From Pelagimonas varians (lineage in GTDB: Bacteria > Pseudomonadota > Alphaproteobacteria > Rhodobacterales > Rhodobacteraceae): a stretch of DNA of 64,000 bases. Shown here in pieces: positions 45,645 through 55,082 of the stretch. Location: the NCBI RefSeq assembly GCF_003208435.1, contig NZ_QKMF01000001.1, positions 124,001 through 188,000 of the forward strand. Direction: 5' to 3'. Every line of letters starts with the position of its first letter. Position 1 is the stretch's first letter. Position numbers and translations under genes: made by a program. The notes below the pieces were generated by a model that saw nothing but the letters and a program-made list of their open reading frames with translations, did no database searches and was not told the origin of the DNA.

Positions 45645-47084
45645 ATGAAACCCCTTTCCAAATTTCCCCCGCTTCAGCACTTTGTCAACGGTGTATGGGT
45701 TGATGCTGAAAACGGCGCTGTTTTTGATGTGATGAACCCTTTGGATGATGGCTTGTATGTACAGGCCGCCAAAGGCACCGATGTAGACATCCAAAAAGCG
45801 GTTGCTGCCGCCAAAGCCGCCTTTGCGACCTATCGCGAAACCCTGCCCAAAGAGCGTGAACGCTGGCTGTTGCGCGTGGCCGAGATCATGGAGGACCGCA
45901 AATCCGAGCTTTTGGACTGTCTGGTCGACGAAATCGGTTCACCGATCCAAAAGGCCATGTTCGAGTTTGAAAAGGGTCTGACAATGGTGCGCGCCGCTGC
46001 GGGGCTGTGCCGAAACGTACGCGGTGAGACCATACCTTCCGATGCGCCGGGAAAATTTTCTATGTCGGTCCGCGAACCTCTTGGCGTGGTGGCGGTGATC
46101 ACCCCGTTTAACGTTCCGTTGATCAAAACCTCGCGGCTTGTGGCCAACGCTTTGGCTGTCGGCAACACGGTTGTGCATTTGCCCTCCGAAATGGCCCCGC
46201 GCCTCACCACCTTGTTTGCAGGCATTGTTGCCGAAGCAGGCTTTCCAGAGGGGGGCTATAATGTCGTAACTGGCTATGGCCATGAGATCGGTGACGCGCT
46301 GACAAGCCACAAGGATGTCGACTTTGTCACCTTTACCGGATCAACAATGGTGGGTCAGCACATCAATGAAATCTGTGCCAAAAACAAAACCCCGAATACG
46401 CTTGAACTTGGCGGCAAAAGTCCGACCGTCATTTTGGCAGATGCGGATTTGGACAAAGCCATGCCATTGGTTGCGCGGTCGATCTTTATGTTCGGGGGGC
46501 AAGCTTGTATCGGGTCAAGCAGGTTTTATGTCGAGCGCCCGTTGTTTGACGAATTCGTCAAACGGTTCTCTATGATTGCCAGCAAAGCAGGCATGGGCGA
46601 TTTGCGCGATCCAACCACCGTTATTGCCCCGATTATCTCGGATCGTCAGCGACAACGCGTCAAAGACCACATCGCTGACGCCGTCGCCAAAGGCGCAACG
46701 ATTGCGGCCGGCGGCGATTGGGAAGGCAACCGGTGCCAGCCCACATTGCTGACCGGTGTGACCGAAGAGATGACCGTGTGCCGGACCGAAACTTTTGGGC
46801 CGGTCACGTCAATCTACCCAATCGACAGTTATGAAGAGGGCTTGGAAAAGGCCAATGACACCGAATATGGCCTGTCTTCTGCGATTTTCACTAAGGATAT
46901 CAACAAGGCTTTTCATTTCGCCCGCCATATCGACGCCGGAATGTGCCATGTCAACGGCCCGACCATCCATGACGAAGCGCATGTGCCGTTTGGTGGCAAT
47001 GGTGAAAGCGGTGTCGGCCGCGAGGGGACCGATGCCGACATGGAAGCGATGACCGAGCTGAAATGGATCACAATCCAGCTTTGA
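45645..47084 (+). CDS. NAD(P)-dependent aldehyde dehydrogenase
   Basis: A 479-residue ALDH-superfamily enzyme that oxidises an aldehyde to an acid. Cofactor and active-site landmarks are VAVITPFNVPLIKTSR (catalytic Asn region), TGSTMVGQHI, LELGGKSPTVI (general-base Glu) and FGGQACIGSSRFYVE (catalytic Cys). The C-terminal FGGNGESGVGREG is typical of vanillin/salicylaldehyde- and betaine-type ALDHs. Its position after the TRAP genes says the imported compound, or a product of it, passes through an aldehyde. Confidence 0.94.
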   Translation: MKPLSKFPPLQHFVNGVWVDAENGAVFDVMNPLDDGLYVQAAKGTDVDIQKAVAAAKAAFATYRETLPKERERWLLRVAEIMEDRKSELLDCLVDEIGSPIQKAMFEFEKGLTMVRAAAGLCRNVRGETIPSDAPGKFSMSVREPLGVVAVITPFNVPLIKTSRLVANALAVGNTVVHLPSEMAPRLTTLFAGIVAEAGFPEGGYNVVTGYGHEIGDALTSHKDVDFVTFTGSTMVGQHINEICAKNKTPNTLELGGKSPTVILADADLDKAMPLVARSIFMFGGQACIGSSRFYVERPLFDEFVKRFSMIASKAGMGDLRDPTTVIAPIISDRQRQRVKDHIADAVAKGATIAAGGDWEGNRCQPTLLTGVTEEMTVCRTETFGPVTSIYPIDSYEEGLEKANDTEYGLSSAIFTKDINKAFHFARHIDAGMCHVNGPTIHDEAHVPFGGNGESGVGREGTDADMEAMTELKWITIQL

Positions 47085-47123
47085 ACATTGCGTATAATTC
47101 GAATGGCTACCAAGGACATTTTT

Positions 47124-47978
47124 ATGTTTACTCTCTATCACCACGGATCGTCGGTTTGTGCCGCTAAAGTGCGCTTTGCGATGGCGGAAAAAGGGTTGGA
47201 TTGGGAAGGTGTCTATATCGACATCCTCAAAGGCGAACAGTTCAATCCGGACTATATGAAACTGAACCCAAAGGCGGTTGTTCCGACGCTGACACACGAT
47301 GACACTGTCATCGTCGACAGCACAGTGATCGTGGAATATCTCGATCAAATCGCCCCGGATACCAGCGTTCACCCAACCGATCCAGCACAGCGCGCGCAAG
47401 CCCGCTATTGGACCAAAGCCGTTGACGAAGACCTGCACCCTGCCTGCGGTGCGGTGACTTTTGTCTGCTCCCATCGCCACACCGTTTTGAAAAATCTGGG
47501 CGCGGACGGTGTGAAAAAGTTTCTAGAGGCGACGCCAGCCATGTCAGTAACATCCAATTGGAAAGACCTGAAAGACGGCTATACGCGGTACGGGTTCGAC
47601 GCCCCGGGCGCGGCGGAAAAGGTCAAGCTTTACGACAGCTACCTTGCCAAAATGGAAGCCGCGCTTGACGGTAGGCCTGAGGGGGGGCTTGAGGGTGGAA
47701 ATGACCGTGGAAATAACTGGCTGGTTGGCAACGCATTCTCAATCGCGGACATTGCCATGACGCCTTATGTTAACCGGCTGGCGATGATGTCGATGCGTGG
47801 GATGTGGGAAAACGGCCGCTTGCCCAATGTCGAAAAATGGTTCGCCCGGATCGAGGCGCTTCCGAATTTTAAGACGTGCCTGATCGACTGGGTGCCCGAA
47901 GACCTGACCAATGATCTGCGAGACAACGGTGCCCAAAGCTGGCCCGACATTGCCAAGATCCTTGAAATCGAAATTTGA
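47124..47978 (+). CDS. Glutathione S-transferase family protein
   Basis: A 284-residue GST. The N-terminal thioredoxin-like domain starts at MFTLYHHGSSVCAAKVRFAMAEKG and includes the cis-proline region NPKAVVPTL with DSTVIVEYLD binding the glutathione glutamyl group. The C-terminal helical domain has the N-capping box region AFSIADIAMTPYV. It is longer than common 200-residue GSTs through an insert at about 120-190. The ATG at 47124 follows AAGGAC; an ATG at 47103 is the alternative. Lying between an ALDH and an SDR, it recalls glutathione-dependent ether-cleaving or dehalogenating steps. Confidence 0.88.
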   Translation: MFTLYHHGSSVCAAKVRFAMAEKGLDWEGVYIDILKGEQFNPDYMKLNPKAVVPTLTHDDTVIVDSTVIVEYLDQIAPDTSVHPTDPAQRAQARYWTKAVDEDLHPACGAVTFVCSHRHTVLKNLGADGVKKFLEATPAMSVTSNWKDLKDGYTRYGFDAPGAAEKVKLYDSYLAKMEAALDGRPEGGLEGGNDRGNNWLVGNAFSIADIAMTPYVNRLAMMSMRGMWENGRLPNVEKWFARIEALPNFKTCLIDWVPEDLTNDLRDNGAQSWPDIAKILEIEI

Positions 47979-47995
47979 TACGAGAGGAAGAACCT

Positions 47996-48751
47996 ATGGG
48001 ACGTTTGCAAGGTAAAACCGCTGTCATCACTGGTGCCGCACGTGGGATCGGGGCCGTCATGGCCAAACGCATGGCCGAAGAGAGGGCCAACGTTGTCGTC
48101 ACGGATGTTTTGGACACTACCGAAACTGTCGAGGACATCAAAAAGGTAGGCGGAACGGCCATTGGGCTGAACGTCAACGTCATCTCGGATGACGACATCG
48201 CCATCATGGTCGCGACAACCGAAAAGACCTTTGGCAGACTGGATATATTGGTCAACAACGCGTCGATTTTTGCTGCGTTGGAGCCGAAACCGTTTTTGCA
48301 GATCGAAAATGAAGAGTTTGACAAGGTCATGACCGTCAACGCACGCGGAGTGCATCAGGTCACCCGTGGAACTGTCCCGGCCATGATACGCTCAGGCGGA
48401 GGCAAGATCGTCAATATTGCATCCGGCACGTTTTTCTACGGGCCTCCGGGACTGTCACATTATTCCGCGTCCAAGGGGGCCGTGATTGCGATGACACGCG
48501 GACATGCTCGCGAGTTGGGGGACAAGAACATTCAGGTCAACGCCATTGCCCCTGGACTGACAGAAAGCGAGGCGTTGCAAGGTCACGCAGGGTTTGATCC
48601 GGCGCGGGGGCCGACGGTGCAATCGCGTTCCATCAAGCGTGACATGCTCCCCGAAGACTTGCTGGGCACGCTGATGTACCTGATCACACAAGACAGCGAT
48701 TTTGTGACGGGTCAGACGCTGAATGTGGATGGCGGCAAAGTGAACCTCTAA
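47996..48751 (+). CDS. Short-chain dehydrogenase/reductase
   Basis: A 251-residue classical SDR: MGRLQGKTAVITGAARGIG (TGxxxGxG cofactor motif), NNAS at about 88-91, catalytic NIASGTFFYGPPGLSHYSASKG with Tyr-x3-Lys, and the C-terminal GQTLNVDGGKVNL. The ATG at 47996 follows GAGAGGAAG. It lies 17 bases after the GST stop and is the last gene of the GntR-linked operon. It probably oxidises an alcohol intermediate that the neighbouring ALDH or GST then processes; direction and substrate are unknown. Confidence 0.92.
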   Translation: MGRLQGKTAVITGAARGIGAVMAKRMAEERANVVVTDVLDTTETVEDIKKVGGTAIGLNVNVISDDDIAIMVATTEKTFGRLDILVNNASIFAALEPKPFLQIENEEFDKVMTVNARGVHQVTRGTVPAMIRSGGGKIVNIASGTFFYGPPGLSHYSASKGAVIAMTRGHARELGDKNIQVNAIAPGLTESEALQGHAGFDPARGPTVQSRSIKRDMLPEDLLGTLMYLITQDSDFVTGQTLNVDGGKVNL

Positions 48752-49800
48752 ACTAAATCCCCGCGGCGTTTAAGCGCTGTGGGGCGGGGGAGCCGTAGAC
48801 AAATTGTGCAGAATGAGAGGGTTTATTGGCCCTGAGTGTTACGTCTTTTCCCGGTTGCAAGGGGGGAGGCGCAAGCACCAAAAGCGATTGGCCTCAGGCA
48901 CGGCCAAGGGCCAAAGTGAACCCCGATCGGTCTTATCATGCAAGGCGGTCCAATGCAGGGGCATAGGTTGAGCGCCACGAGGTTTCCCAAGATTTCCCCA
49001 AGCAACGCAAAAAGTCCTTGAGGGGGCAGCAAGTGGGATGAAGATCTAAATCGCCAGCCAGTCTGGATACACAATCTTGGACTACCAGCCAGCACCCGGG
49101 CGGCACTTCCCAAGCCGGTAATGCATGCAATCGTGGGCAAGGTTGCGTGGCCAAAGGCCGTGTCACCATGACTAACAAAACCGATTGTTGTCTCAAGTGT
49201 GTCCGCGTTGAATTTGCGAACAGGTCAAGTGCGGCGCGCTTGAGCCGAGACATTGTTGTGGTGGGTTGCAAAGTGATCCTTTGCCCCCCAGCGTGGCCCG
49301 CTGGAACCTCCTCCAGCCAGATCCGGCAATCACAAAACGGATCATGGTCGGCGTTAAATTGTGGCAGACTTTGACGATCCAGATACCGGTGCCGGAGCGG
49401 CCTAAAACTTTGCACCCAACCAAAACCAATTTGGAGAGGACCGTCATCCAAGATCACCCATTGCGCAGCGCCGTTAATGAGAGATTGAAAGGGGAAGGGC
49501 CCCCATAGGACGCCCTGAAAGCTGCGTAAAATCTGATGTCACGCTTGGGGGAGCGTTCGGCAAACAGGTCAAAACCTAAAAACTCTTTCTGCACCATCGC
49601 AGACGCCGGTGGAATGCTGGGTGGATCGAAACCCGATGTATTTATGGGTATTTTTTAGAAAGTCACGTGGGCCTGTGCCCCGGCGAAACCTTCCTCGCCG
49701 CTGCTTTTACATTTTCAGGAGCTTGTCCGCTTGGGTCTCTTCTCCTGATCGGTGTCAAATGATGGCGGCACGGGGGGGAGCCGCGCCGCTTTTGGAAAGT
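48752..49800. other. About 1.0 kb with no supported gene
   Basis: After the catabolic operon's hairpin the sequence holds only short overlapping frames on both strands, the longest about 170 codons on the minus strand (48,936-49,457). None has a recognisable motif or a convincing ribosome site. It may be decayed coding DNA. No tRNA, terminator or long repeat is evident. Confidence 0.55.
48759..48784 (+). terminator. Hairpin after the catabolic operon
   Basis: CCCCGCGGCG pairs with CGCTGTGGGG (two G-T pairs) around TTTAAG, starting eight bases after the SDR stop. There is no following T tract, so termination may be weak or factor-dependent. Confidence 0.55.
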
Positions 49801-50277
49801 TTACTTACCGGACAGTTGCTGTAGCGCCGTCGCCCAGTCTTCCACATGGTAGGTCCGAACGATCTTGCCCTCTTCGAATTCGTGAATATCGATCGTCAAA
49901 ATATCAAAGCTACGGCCTTGGCCGTCGACTCCAAAAAAGGGGGCGACAGGCGTACCGGTTGCACGGCTCCGAACCACAACTGTGTCACCATCTTCGTGCA
50001 TATCCTGAATCGCCCAGTCCAAATCGGGCATCAGTTGCGCGAACCCACCCATCTGGCCAATAAACGCGTCGCGGCTTTTGTTCTCACCGGTATAGTTTCC
50101 GATGCTGATCCACTCGGAGGTTGACGCGTTCTGGAACGCCTCAACCATGGCCGCATCACCGGGGTTGCTTAGCAAATCGTAGAATACGGATGCAGTTTCT
50201 TTGTTGTCGGCCAAACCAGCCGTTGCTGACAATACAAACGCCAGCGAAGTGGCTCCAAACAGGCTTTTCATAGTCAT
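49801..50277 (-). CDS. Exported SnoaL-like (ester cyclase) protein
   Basis: A 158-residue protein with a signal peptide (MTMKSLFGATSLAFVLSATAGLA) and a SnoaL/NTF2-like cone fold: WISIGNYTGENKSRDAFIGQMGGFAQLMPDLDWAIQDM and VVVRSRATGTPVAPFFGVDGQGRSFDILTIDIHEFEEGKIVRTYHVED. The length and the HVEDW ending fit this fold. The ATG at 50277 follows AGAGGT; a TTG/ATG further up would spoil the signal peptide. It is divergent from a LysR regulator and is probably that regulator's target. Periplasmic SnoaL proteins are poorly characterised. Confidence 0.85.
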   Translation of the reverse strand: MTMKSLFGATSLAFVLSATAGLADNKETASVFYDLLSNPGDAAMVEAFQNASTSEWISIGNYTGENKSRDAFIGQMGGFAQLMPDLDWAIQDMHEDGDTVVVRSRATGTPVAPFFGVDGQGRSFDILTIDIHEFEEGKIVRTYHVEDWATALQQLSGK

Positions 50278-50344
50278 CTGTGTACCTCTGAGTGTTTTCA
50301 TTGGACGGATCATCAATCCGCGTTTCAAACAGATAACGCTTGAG

Positions 50345-50367
50345 ATTATTCTGGATTACCCGATAAT
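50345..50367. promoter_or_regulatory. Candidate LysR-type binding site
   Basis: ATTAT at 50345-50349 and ATAAT at 50363-50367 form an inverted repeat with a 13-base spacer that contains a T-N11-A arrangement. It sits between the divergent LysR and SnoaL-like genes, 32 bases before the LysR start. Assigned by pattern and position only. Confidence 0.5.
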
Positions 50368-50398
50368 TTCAGATGAATTAATTCTGCTGAGGCGAACA

Positions 50399-51295
50399 AT
50401 GATTGAGAAACTGCGCAGCATCGCAATCTTTTCAACAGTGGTTGATCAAAACTCGTTCCGCGGGGCATCTCTTTACCTTGGTCTCGCCCCGTCGCGCGTT
50501 AGCGAAGTTGTCTCCCAGCTCGAAGCGGACCTTGGCGTAACGTTGCTATACCGGACAACGCGTCAGCTCTCGTTAACCCATGAAGGGCGGCTTTTGCATG
50601 AAAAGGCGCAGACCATGTTGGCCGCCGCAGAGGCCGGGCTTGATGCGGTTAGCACATTGTCACACGAGCCTTCTGGCTCTCTTCGCGTGTCAGTGCCTGC
50701 ATTTATCGCGCAAACGCAGCTCATGGACCGGTTTGCAGAGTTTTTGGCCAAATACCCCAGTGTGGATGTAAATTTTCATTTTTCCGACCGGCGCTCTGAT
50801 CTCATAAAAGATGGCTTTGATGCAGTTATAAGGGCCGGATGGCTTGACGATAGTGAGTTCATGTCGCGTAGCATTGGCCACACCGAACGTTTTTTGGTCG
50901 CCAGCCCTGAATATGTGACGTCAAAGGGCGCACCCACATCTCCCAAGGATTTGGAGAACTGGGACTGGATACGGTTCAAAATGCGCACCGCGCAAACGGA
51001 GCTTACGTCACCCTCAGGCGATACCGTTTCCGTTTTGGGAAAGTCGAATGTAACCGTGAATTCGGCTGAGGCACTGCATGAATTTGCAATCCGGGGATTG
51101 GGGGTTTCCAGTGTTCCCAAACACTTGGCATCCCGAGGGTTTGAGCGTGGAGAATTGGTCCATATCTTGCCTGAATGGAGCCTGCGGCCTTTGGGCTTGT
51201 ACGCTGTTTGGCCAAACCAGTCGCGTCGCGAAAACCTGACAACGCTATTTGTACGGTTTTTGTCAGCAAGCGAAACCACCGCAGGTGTCGAGTAA
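50399..51295 (+). CDS. LysR-family transcriptional regulator
   Basis: A 298-residue regulator. The N-terminal winged helix shows MIEKLRSIAIFSTVVDQNSFRGASLYLGLAPSRVSEVVSQLEADLG. The effector domain follows from about 90 (GSLRVSVPAFIAQTQLM, FDAVIRAGWLDDSEF). This DGFDAVIRxG signature is shared with the CrgA/DsdC-like subgroup. The ATG at 50399 follows CTGAGGCG; the frame extends upstream into the divergent SnoaL-like gene but that part is not LysR-like. It is divergent from the exported SnoaL-like gene. Confidence 0.93.
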   Translation: MIEKLRSIAIFSTVVDQNSFRGASLYLGLAPSRVSEVVSQLEADLGVTLLYRTTRQLSLTHEGRLLHEKAQTMLAAAEAGLDAVSTLSHEPSGSLRVSVPAFIAQTQLMDRFAEFLAKYPSVDVNFHFSDRRSDLIKDGFDAVIRAGWLDDSEFMSRSIGHTERFLVASPEYVTSKGAPTSPKDLENWDWIRFKMRTAQTELTSPSGDTVSVLGKSNVTVNSAEALHEFAIRGLGVSSVPKHLASRGFERGELVHILPEWSLRPLGLYAVWPNQSRRENLTTLFVRFLSASETTAGVE

Positions 51296-51661
51296 CCAAG
51301 CTTGCGCGGCCCCGCCAAGATTTGACATCATACATCTGGTCAACAATGTGGTTGTCGCCGCAAAACTGGAGTTTCCACATTGCCAAAGCCTTGGTCGGGG
51401 CAGTGCCAGGTTCTGTGTATGACGGTGTGGCAGACAACACCTTGGCGCACGATGACTTGGATTTGGAATTCAACGCCAGTGACCAGGTGGAACTGACACA
51501 CCTCTGGATACAGTCTATAAATGTGGATGAACCGCTTGTCTTTCAGGCATAGGCACCCAAAGCGGTGCCGAAACCGGATAGAAACGGTCGGAGGTTGTGG
51601 ACAGCCAAGGATCGGTGGTTTGGGTCTTTGCGTTCCAATTGTCAGTGCCGCGCTGTCTCAG
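51296..51661. other. 366-base gap, no gene recognised
   Basis: Between the LysR stop and the end of the converging eight-gene cluster there is one plus-strand frame to 51552 whose translation ends in a plausible-looking stretch, but it begins inside the LysR gene and matches no family. No classic terminator was seen at the 3' end of the cluster. Confidence 0.5.
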
Positions 51662-53131
51662 TCAGTCCTGAACTTTGACGACTTGTCCGCTTGAGGCCAG
51701 CGGCGCAGAATCCCTGATTGTTCCCATAAGTTGATAGGCCAAAGCGGCAGAAAGAGGCGGGCCCTCGAGCGCGGTCATTGCATCTGCCAAGGGCACGGCG
51801 CTGCCTTCAAACAACAAACAGGCAACCAGCGTTTGAGAGGCCGGTCCCATCGCTGGCCAATACATCCGCGTGCCGTCTGGCAAGGGCGGCAGATCATCCG
51901 GCATCAGCAGGTTCTGCCCGCCCAGCACCCAAGGCGCTGCGGTATAGGCATTGGGCACAATCACCGATAGGCTGCCCGCGTCATCTATTGAAAAGCACAT
52001 TACTTGGCCGGGCCGGTCCGTTGTCACCGACAATTGGATCAAGCTGTCAGGGCAAGCGGTCAACAGGCGGTTGAAGTCGGATGTCTTGCAGATAGGGTAG
52101 TGGTCTTCGCGGCCGCCAAGCGTTTGCAGTTCCATACGGGCGGGTCCAATTCCTTGGATCAATCCGAGAAGCGGTTCAAACCCGCTTTGCCCCTGTTCAA
52201 ACCGCGGATCCAATCCGGCACGCAAATGTGGGGCCAGTTGCAAGGCGGACAGATCAAGCGTGCGGGTCGCCAGCAAATCCGGACCATCCGACAACCGCAA
52301 AACCAGCTGAAACCGGTCGGCATCGATCAGGCGAATGGTTCCGGATAGATAAAACCCCTGTGGCGGGGCTGCGCCGCGCAACACACGCGGCGCGCGCGCA
52401 TCTTGGATCATTGCGGTGATGGATTGTGCCGATGAAAACCACGCTTCTATCGTGATGTCAGACAAGGCCTGCCCAAGCGGCGTTTCAAAACCGGACCGTT
52501 CGTTGACAAAGGCCCCAATGGTGATCTGGTCGCGGGCTTGCGGCACAGATTGTTGAAGCTGCGCCACAGCTTGTGTGATGCCGCCGCGCGGGGTTGCGGC
52601 CATCGCGGTGCCTTGGGTGCTGACAGGGACGTCCGAGGTTTTCGCCAAGACCCGCCCGTCGCTCAGGGCTACAAGGGTCAGGCGCAGCGTCGCGCTGCCC
52701 GCGCCGATACCGGTTTCGCCCACCAAAACAAATTCCGCCTCTTGGCGCAGGGTGGTGGATATTGCTTGGGTCCATGCTTCTTGGCCCTGACGTCCCCGGA
52801 CCAATGCCAGAGTGCTGCGCAAATCAGCACTGCCCGCCAAAATGCGCGGCTTGGCTGGCCAATCAGCAACCATCAATTGCGCCACCCGGCTCATGATGGC
52901 TTCGACCTGCGCCATGGGCAATGCGCTGTCCATCGGCGGGGGCGGGGCAAGGGCGATGCGGCTGCCCGTCGGCATATCCGAAAAGCGGACCAAGGCCGCA
53001 AGTTGGCTGGACAGTGCCGTTTCTTCAGGGGTTTGCGCAGCGGCAGGGGACATGGCCGCAAACATCAACGTCAGGGATACAAGCGCCAGTCTAAGCGTCA
53101 GGTTTAGGGTTTCACGAGCAGGGTGTTTCAT
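51662..53131 (-). CDS. Exported DUF4384-like protein
   Basis: A 489-residue protein with a signal peptide (ALVSLTLMFAAMSPAAAQ). The central part (about 95-330) resembles lipoprotein/FlgO-like alpha-beta units that handle pooled ratios of state variables (EAEFVLVGETGIGAGSATLRLTLVALSDGRVLAK). The C-terminal 110 residues fit DUF4384: IQLSVTTDRPGQVMCFSIDDAGSLSVIVPNAY. DUF4384 domains usually accompany caspase-family proteins, as here. It starts six bases after the WD40-caspase stop and is the last gene of the cluster. It parallels the first gene of the cluster (62,471-63,970) in layout. Confidence 0.75.
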   Translation of the reverse strand: MKHPARETLNLTLRLALVSLTLMFAAMSPAAAQTPEETALSSQLAALVRFSDMPTGSRIALAPPPPMDSALPMAQVEAIMSRVAQLMVADWPAKPRILAGSADLRSTLALVRGRQGQEAWTQAISTTLRQEAEFVLVGETGIGAGSATLRLTLVALSDGRVLAKTSDVPVSTQGTAMAATPRGGITQAVAQLQQSVPQARDQITIGAFVNERSGFETPLGQALSDITIEAWFSSAQSITAMIQDARAPRVLRGAAPPQGFYLSGTIRLIDADRFQLVLRLSDGPDLLATRTLDLSALQLAPHLRAGLDPRFEQGQSGFEPLLGLIQGIGPARMELQTLGGREDHYPICKTSDFNRLLTACPDSLIQLSVTTDRPGQVMCFSIDDAGSLSVIVPNAYTAAPWVLGGQNLLMPDDLPPLPDGTRMYWPAMGPASQTLVACLLFEGSAVPLADAMTALEGPPLSAALAYQLMGTIRDSAPLASSGQVVKVQD

Positions 53132-53137
53132 TGCGGC

Positions 53138-55003
53138 TCAGTTTCCCTTGGGGATTTCAGTCAACACGGAATCGGCGCTGCCGGGCAACAGGCTGGGCGA
53201 TTGCCGCAGGTCCGAAAGGGCCAACCCCTTGTCGATATAATTGCGCAGCTCGCTCAGGTAGATCTGGCCATCAGCGTCTTTGTCGGCTTTGCCGCGCAGC
53301 CCTTCGAGTGCGAACCACGAAAAGGCTCCGTGCTGTTTTTCAGGCAGCCAGTGCGCGAATTGCGGGCTTTGAAAATCGGTTGCGGTCAGGACCGACACTT
53401 TGGCTTTTTCAATCGGGGCAGCGATGGCGACGCCAAAGGCACCCGAGACACCGGGCACAAGGCTGCCTTGGCTGGACAGGCCGGAAAAACAGGCATCAAG
53501 CAGCACAGTGACACGCGCTACCGGCAGGTTTTCAAGACGGCGGATCAGCATATCAAGCGGATAGGCCCCAAAGCCGGGTTCGGCGGCAGGTACATCCACG
53601 GGCAACAAATATCCAATCGGCAGGCCTTCGCTGCGAAACACCGGTACGCCATGGCCGGAATAGAAAACGATGATTTCATCGACAAAACGGGCGCGGCGAA
53701 ACAATTTGCCTTCGGGCAGGTCATCGGTGCCGAAATACCGCGCCATTCCGATAGAATTCAGATCGGTTTCAATCAAGATGTTTTCCGGAACGACGCCCAA
53801 CATGTCTTGAAACAATTCGGCAAAGGCGACGGCGTCGTTATGGGCGTATTCGACGGGGGGCGCTTCGGCATATGTGCGGTTGCCGATTACCAAAACCAAA
53901 ACGTCATCGCGGAGCGGTACGGGCGGTGCTGTAGGAACCGGCGCAGGGGCAGGCGGCGCAGCCGGTCGCGATGTGGCCAGCTGCGGGGCGGGCATATCGG
54001 GCAGGTCCGGCCATAAGGACTGTGGCAAAGACCAAAGCCGCGCCGTCAGATCCCAACTGCCGGTCAGGATCTGTCGGCCATCGTGGCTATAGGCGACGGC
54101 ATCAACCGATGCTTCGTGGCCGGAAAACGACTGGATGGGCTTTCCGGTTTCGACATCGCAAATCCAGGCCGTATTGTTCCAGTCACCTGTCAGAATTGTT
54201 TTGCCATCACGTCCAAAAGCCACTGATCGGATCGATGCCCCATGGCCGGGGAACACGCGGGTTTGCTGACCGGTTGCGACATCCCATAACCGGGTTGTGC
54301 TGTCCCAGCTTCCGGTCAGGGCGGTTGCGCCATCGGGGCTGAAATCTACCGATAGAACCGCCGCGTCATGGCCGGTGAGAACTTGCACTTGCTGCCCTGT
54401 TGCGGTGTCCCAAATTCGGGCGGTGGTGTCAGCACTGCCGGTCAAAATGCGGGTGCCATCGGTGCTAAACGCGACTGATGTCAGGGCGTCGCCATGGCCT
54501 TCGAATTGCCGGATTTCGCGGCCTGATGCGACATCCCACAGGCGCGCCATCCCATGGTTGGTCGCCGCCAGCGCGTGTCGCCCACTGGGGCTAAAGGCGA
54601 CGGCAGTGATCCGGTCGGCCTTGCTGTCAAACTGCTGCAATTGCGCGCCGCTGACCGCATCCCACATGCGCATTGTGCCATCCATAGAACCCGTTAGAAC
54701 GCGGGCACCATCCGGGCTAAAAGCAACCGAGGTGACGCGTTCGTCATGCCCTTCAAAGCCGATAATTTCGCGGCCTGATGCAACATCCCACAACTGCGCG
54801 CTCCAATCCCAACTGCCCGTCAGGACCTGGGTGCCGTCTGGGGAAAAGGCAACGGATTTGATCGCGCCCTGATGGCCTTCAAGGACCCGCGCTGTGGTCT
54901 GTTCGGTTTGGGTACAGGCGGCGTCCGCCCAGAAAACCAGAAACGCCAGCGCGGCGGCATGGACAAGGTTTTGGCCAAAGCGTTCGTACGAGATATGTTT
55001 CAT
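53138..55003 (-). CDS. Exported WD40-repeat caspase-family protein
   Basis: A 621-residue protein. A signal-like segment (LVHAAALAFLVFWADAAC) precedes seven WD40 repeats at residues 39-327, each about 42 residues with GH…W/CD landmarks, enough for one closed propeller. After a Pro/Ala linker (340-363), residues 366-600 are a C14 caspase domain with the dyad H451 (VFYSGHG) and C505 (LLDACFSG). An EF-hand-like loop D574-x-D-x-D-G-x-I-x3-E585 follows. The ATG at 55003 gives the signal segment; a TTG upstream is less likely. The propeller probably recognises a partner or substrate and the caspase cuts it, in the periplasm by the signal. It is gene 7 of the cluster. Confidence 0.93.
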   Translation of the reverse strand: MKHISYERFGQNLVHAAALAFLVFWADAACTQTEQTTARVLEGHQGAIKSVAFSPDGTQVLTGSWDWSAQLWDVASGREIIGFEGHDERVTSVAFSPDGARVLTGSMDGTMRMWDAVSGAQLQQFDSKADRITAVAFSPSGRHALAATNHGMARLWDVASGREIRQFEGHGDALTSVAFSTDGTRILTGSADTTARIWDTATGQQVQVLTGHDAAVLSVDFSPDGATALTGSWDSTTRLWDVATGQQTRVFPGHGASIRSVAFGRDGKTILTGDWNNTAWICDVETGKPIQSFSGHEASVDAVAYSHDGRQILTGSWDLTARLWSLPQSLWPDLPDMPAPQLATSRPAAPPAPAPVPTAPPVPLRDDVLVLVIGNRTYAEAPPVEYAHNDAVAFAELFQDMLGVVPENILIETDLNSIGMARYFGTDDLPEGKLFRRARFVDEIIVFYSGHGVPVFRSEGLPIGYLLPVDVPAAEPGFGAYPLDMLIRRLENLPVARVTVLLDACFSGLSSQGSLVPGVSGAFGVAIAAPIEKAKVSVLTATDFQSPQFAHWLPEKQHGAFSWFALEGLRGKADKDADGQIYLSELRNYIDKGLALSDLRQSPSLLPGSADSVLTEIPKGN

Positions 55004-55082
55004 TGCAGGCGCTTTCTGTGAAAGGGGCAGAGCGGTGCGCTGCGGCCAAACCAAGGCGGCCGCATCACATTTTTATCGTGGC

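Noticed and set aside
53123-54016. 297-codon plus-strand open frame opposite the WD40-caspase gene
   Set aside because: The caspase His/Cys dyad and EF-hand loop on the other strand are decisive. This frame has no recognisable features.
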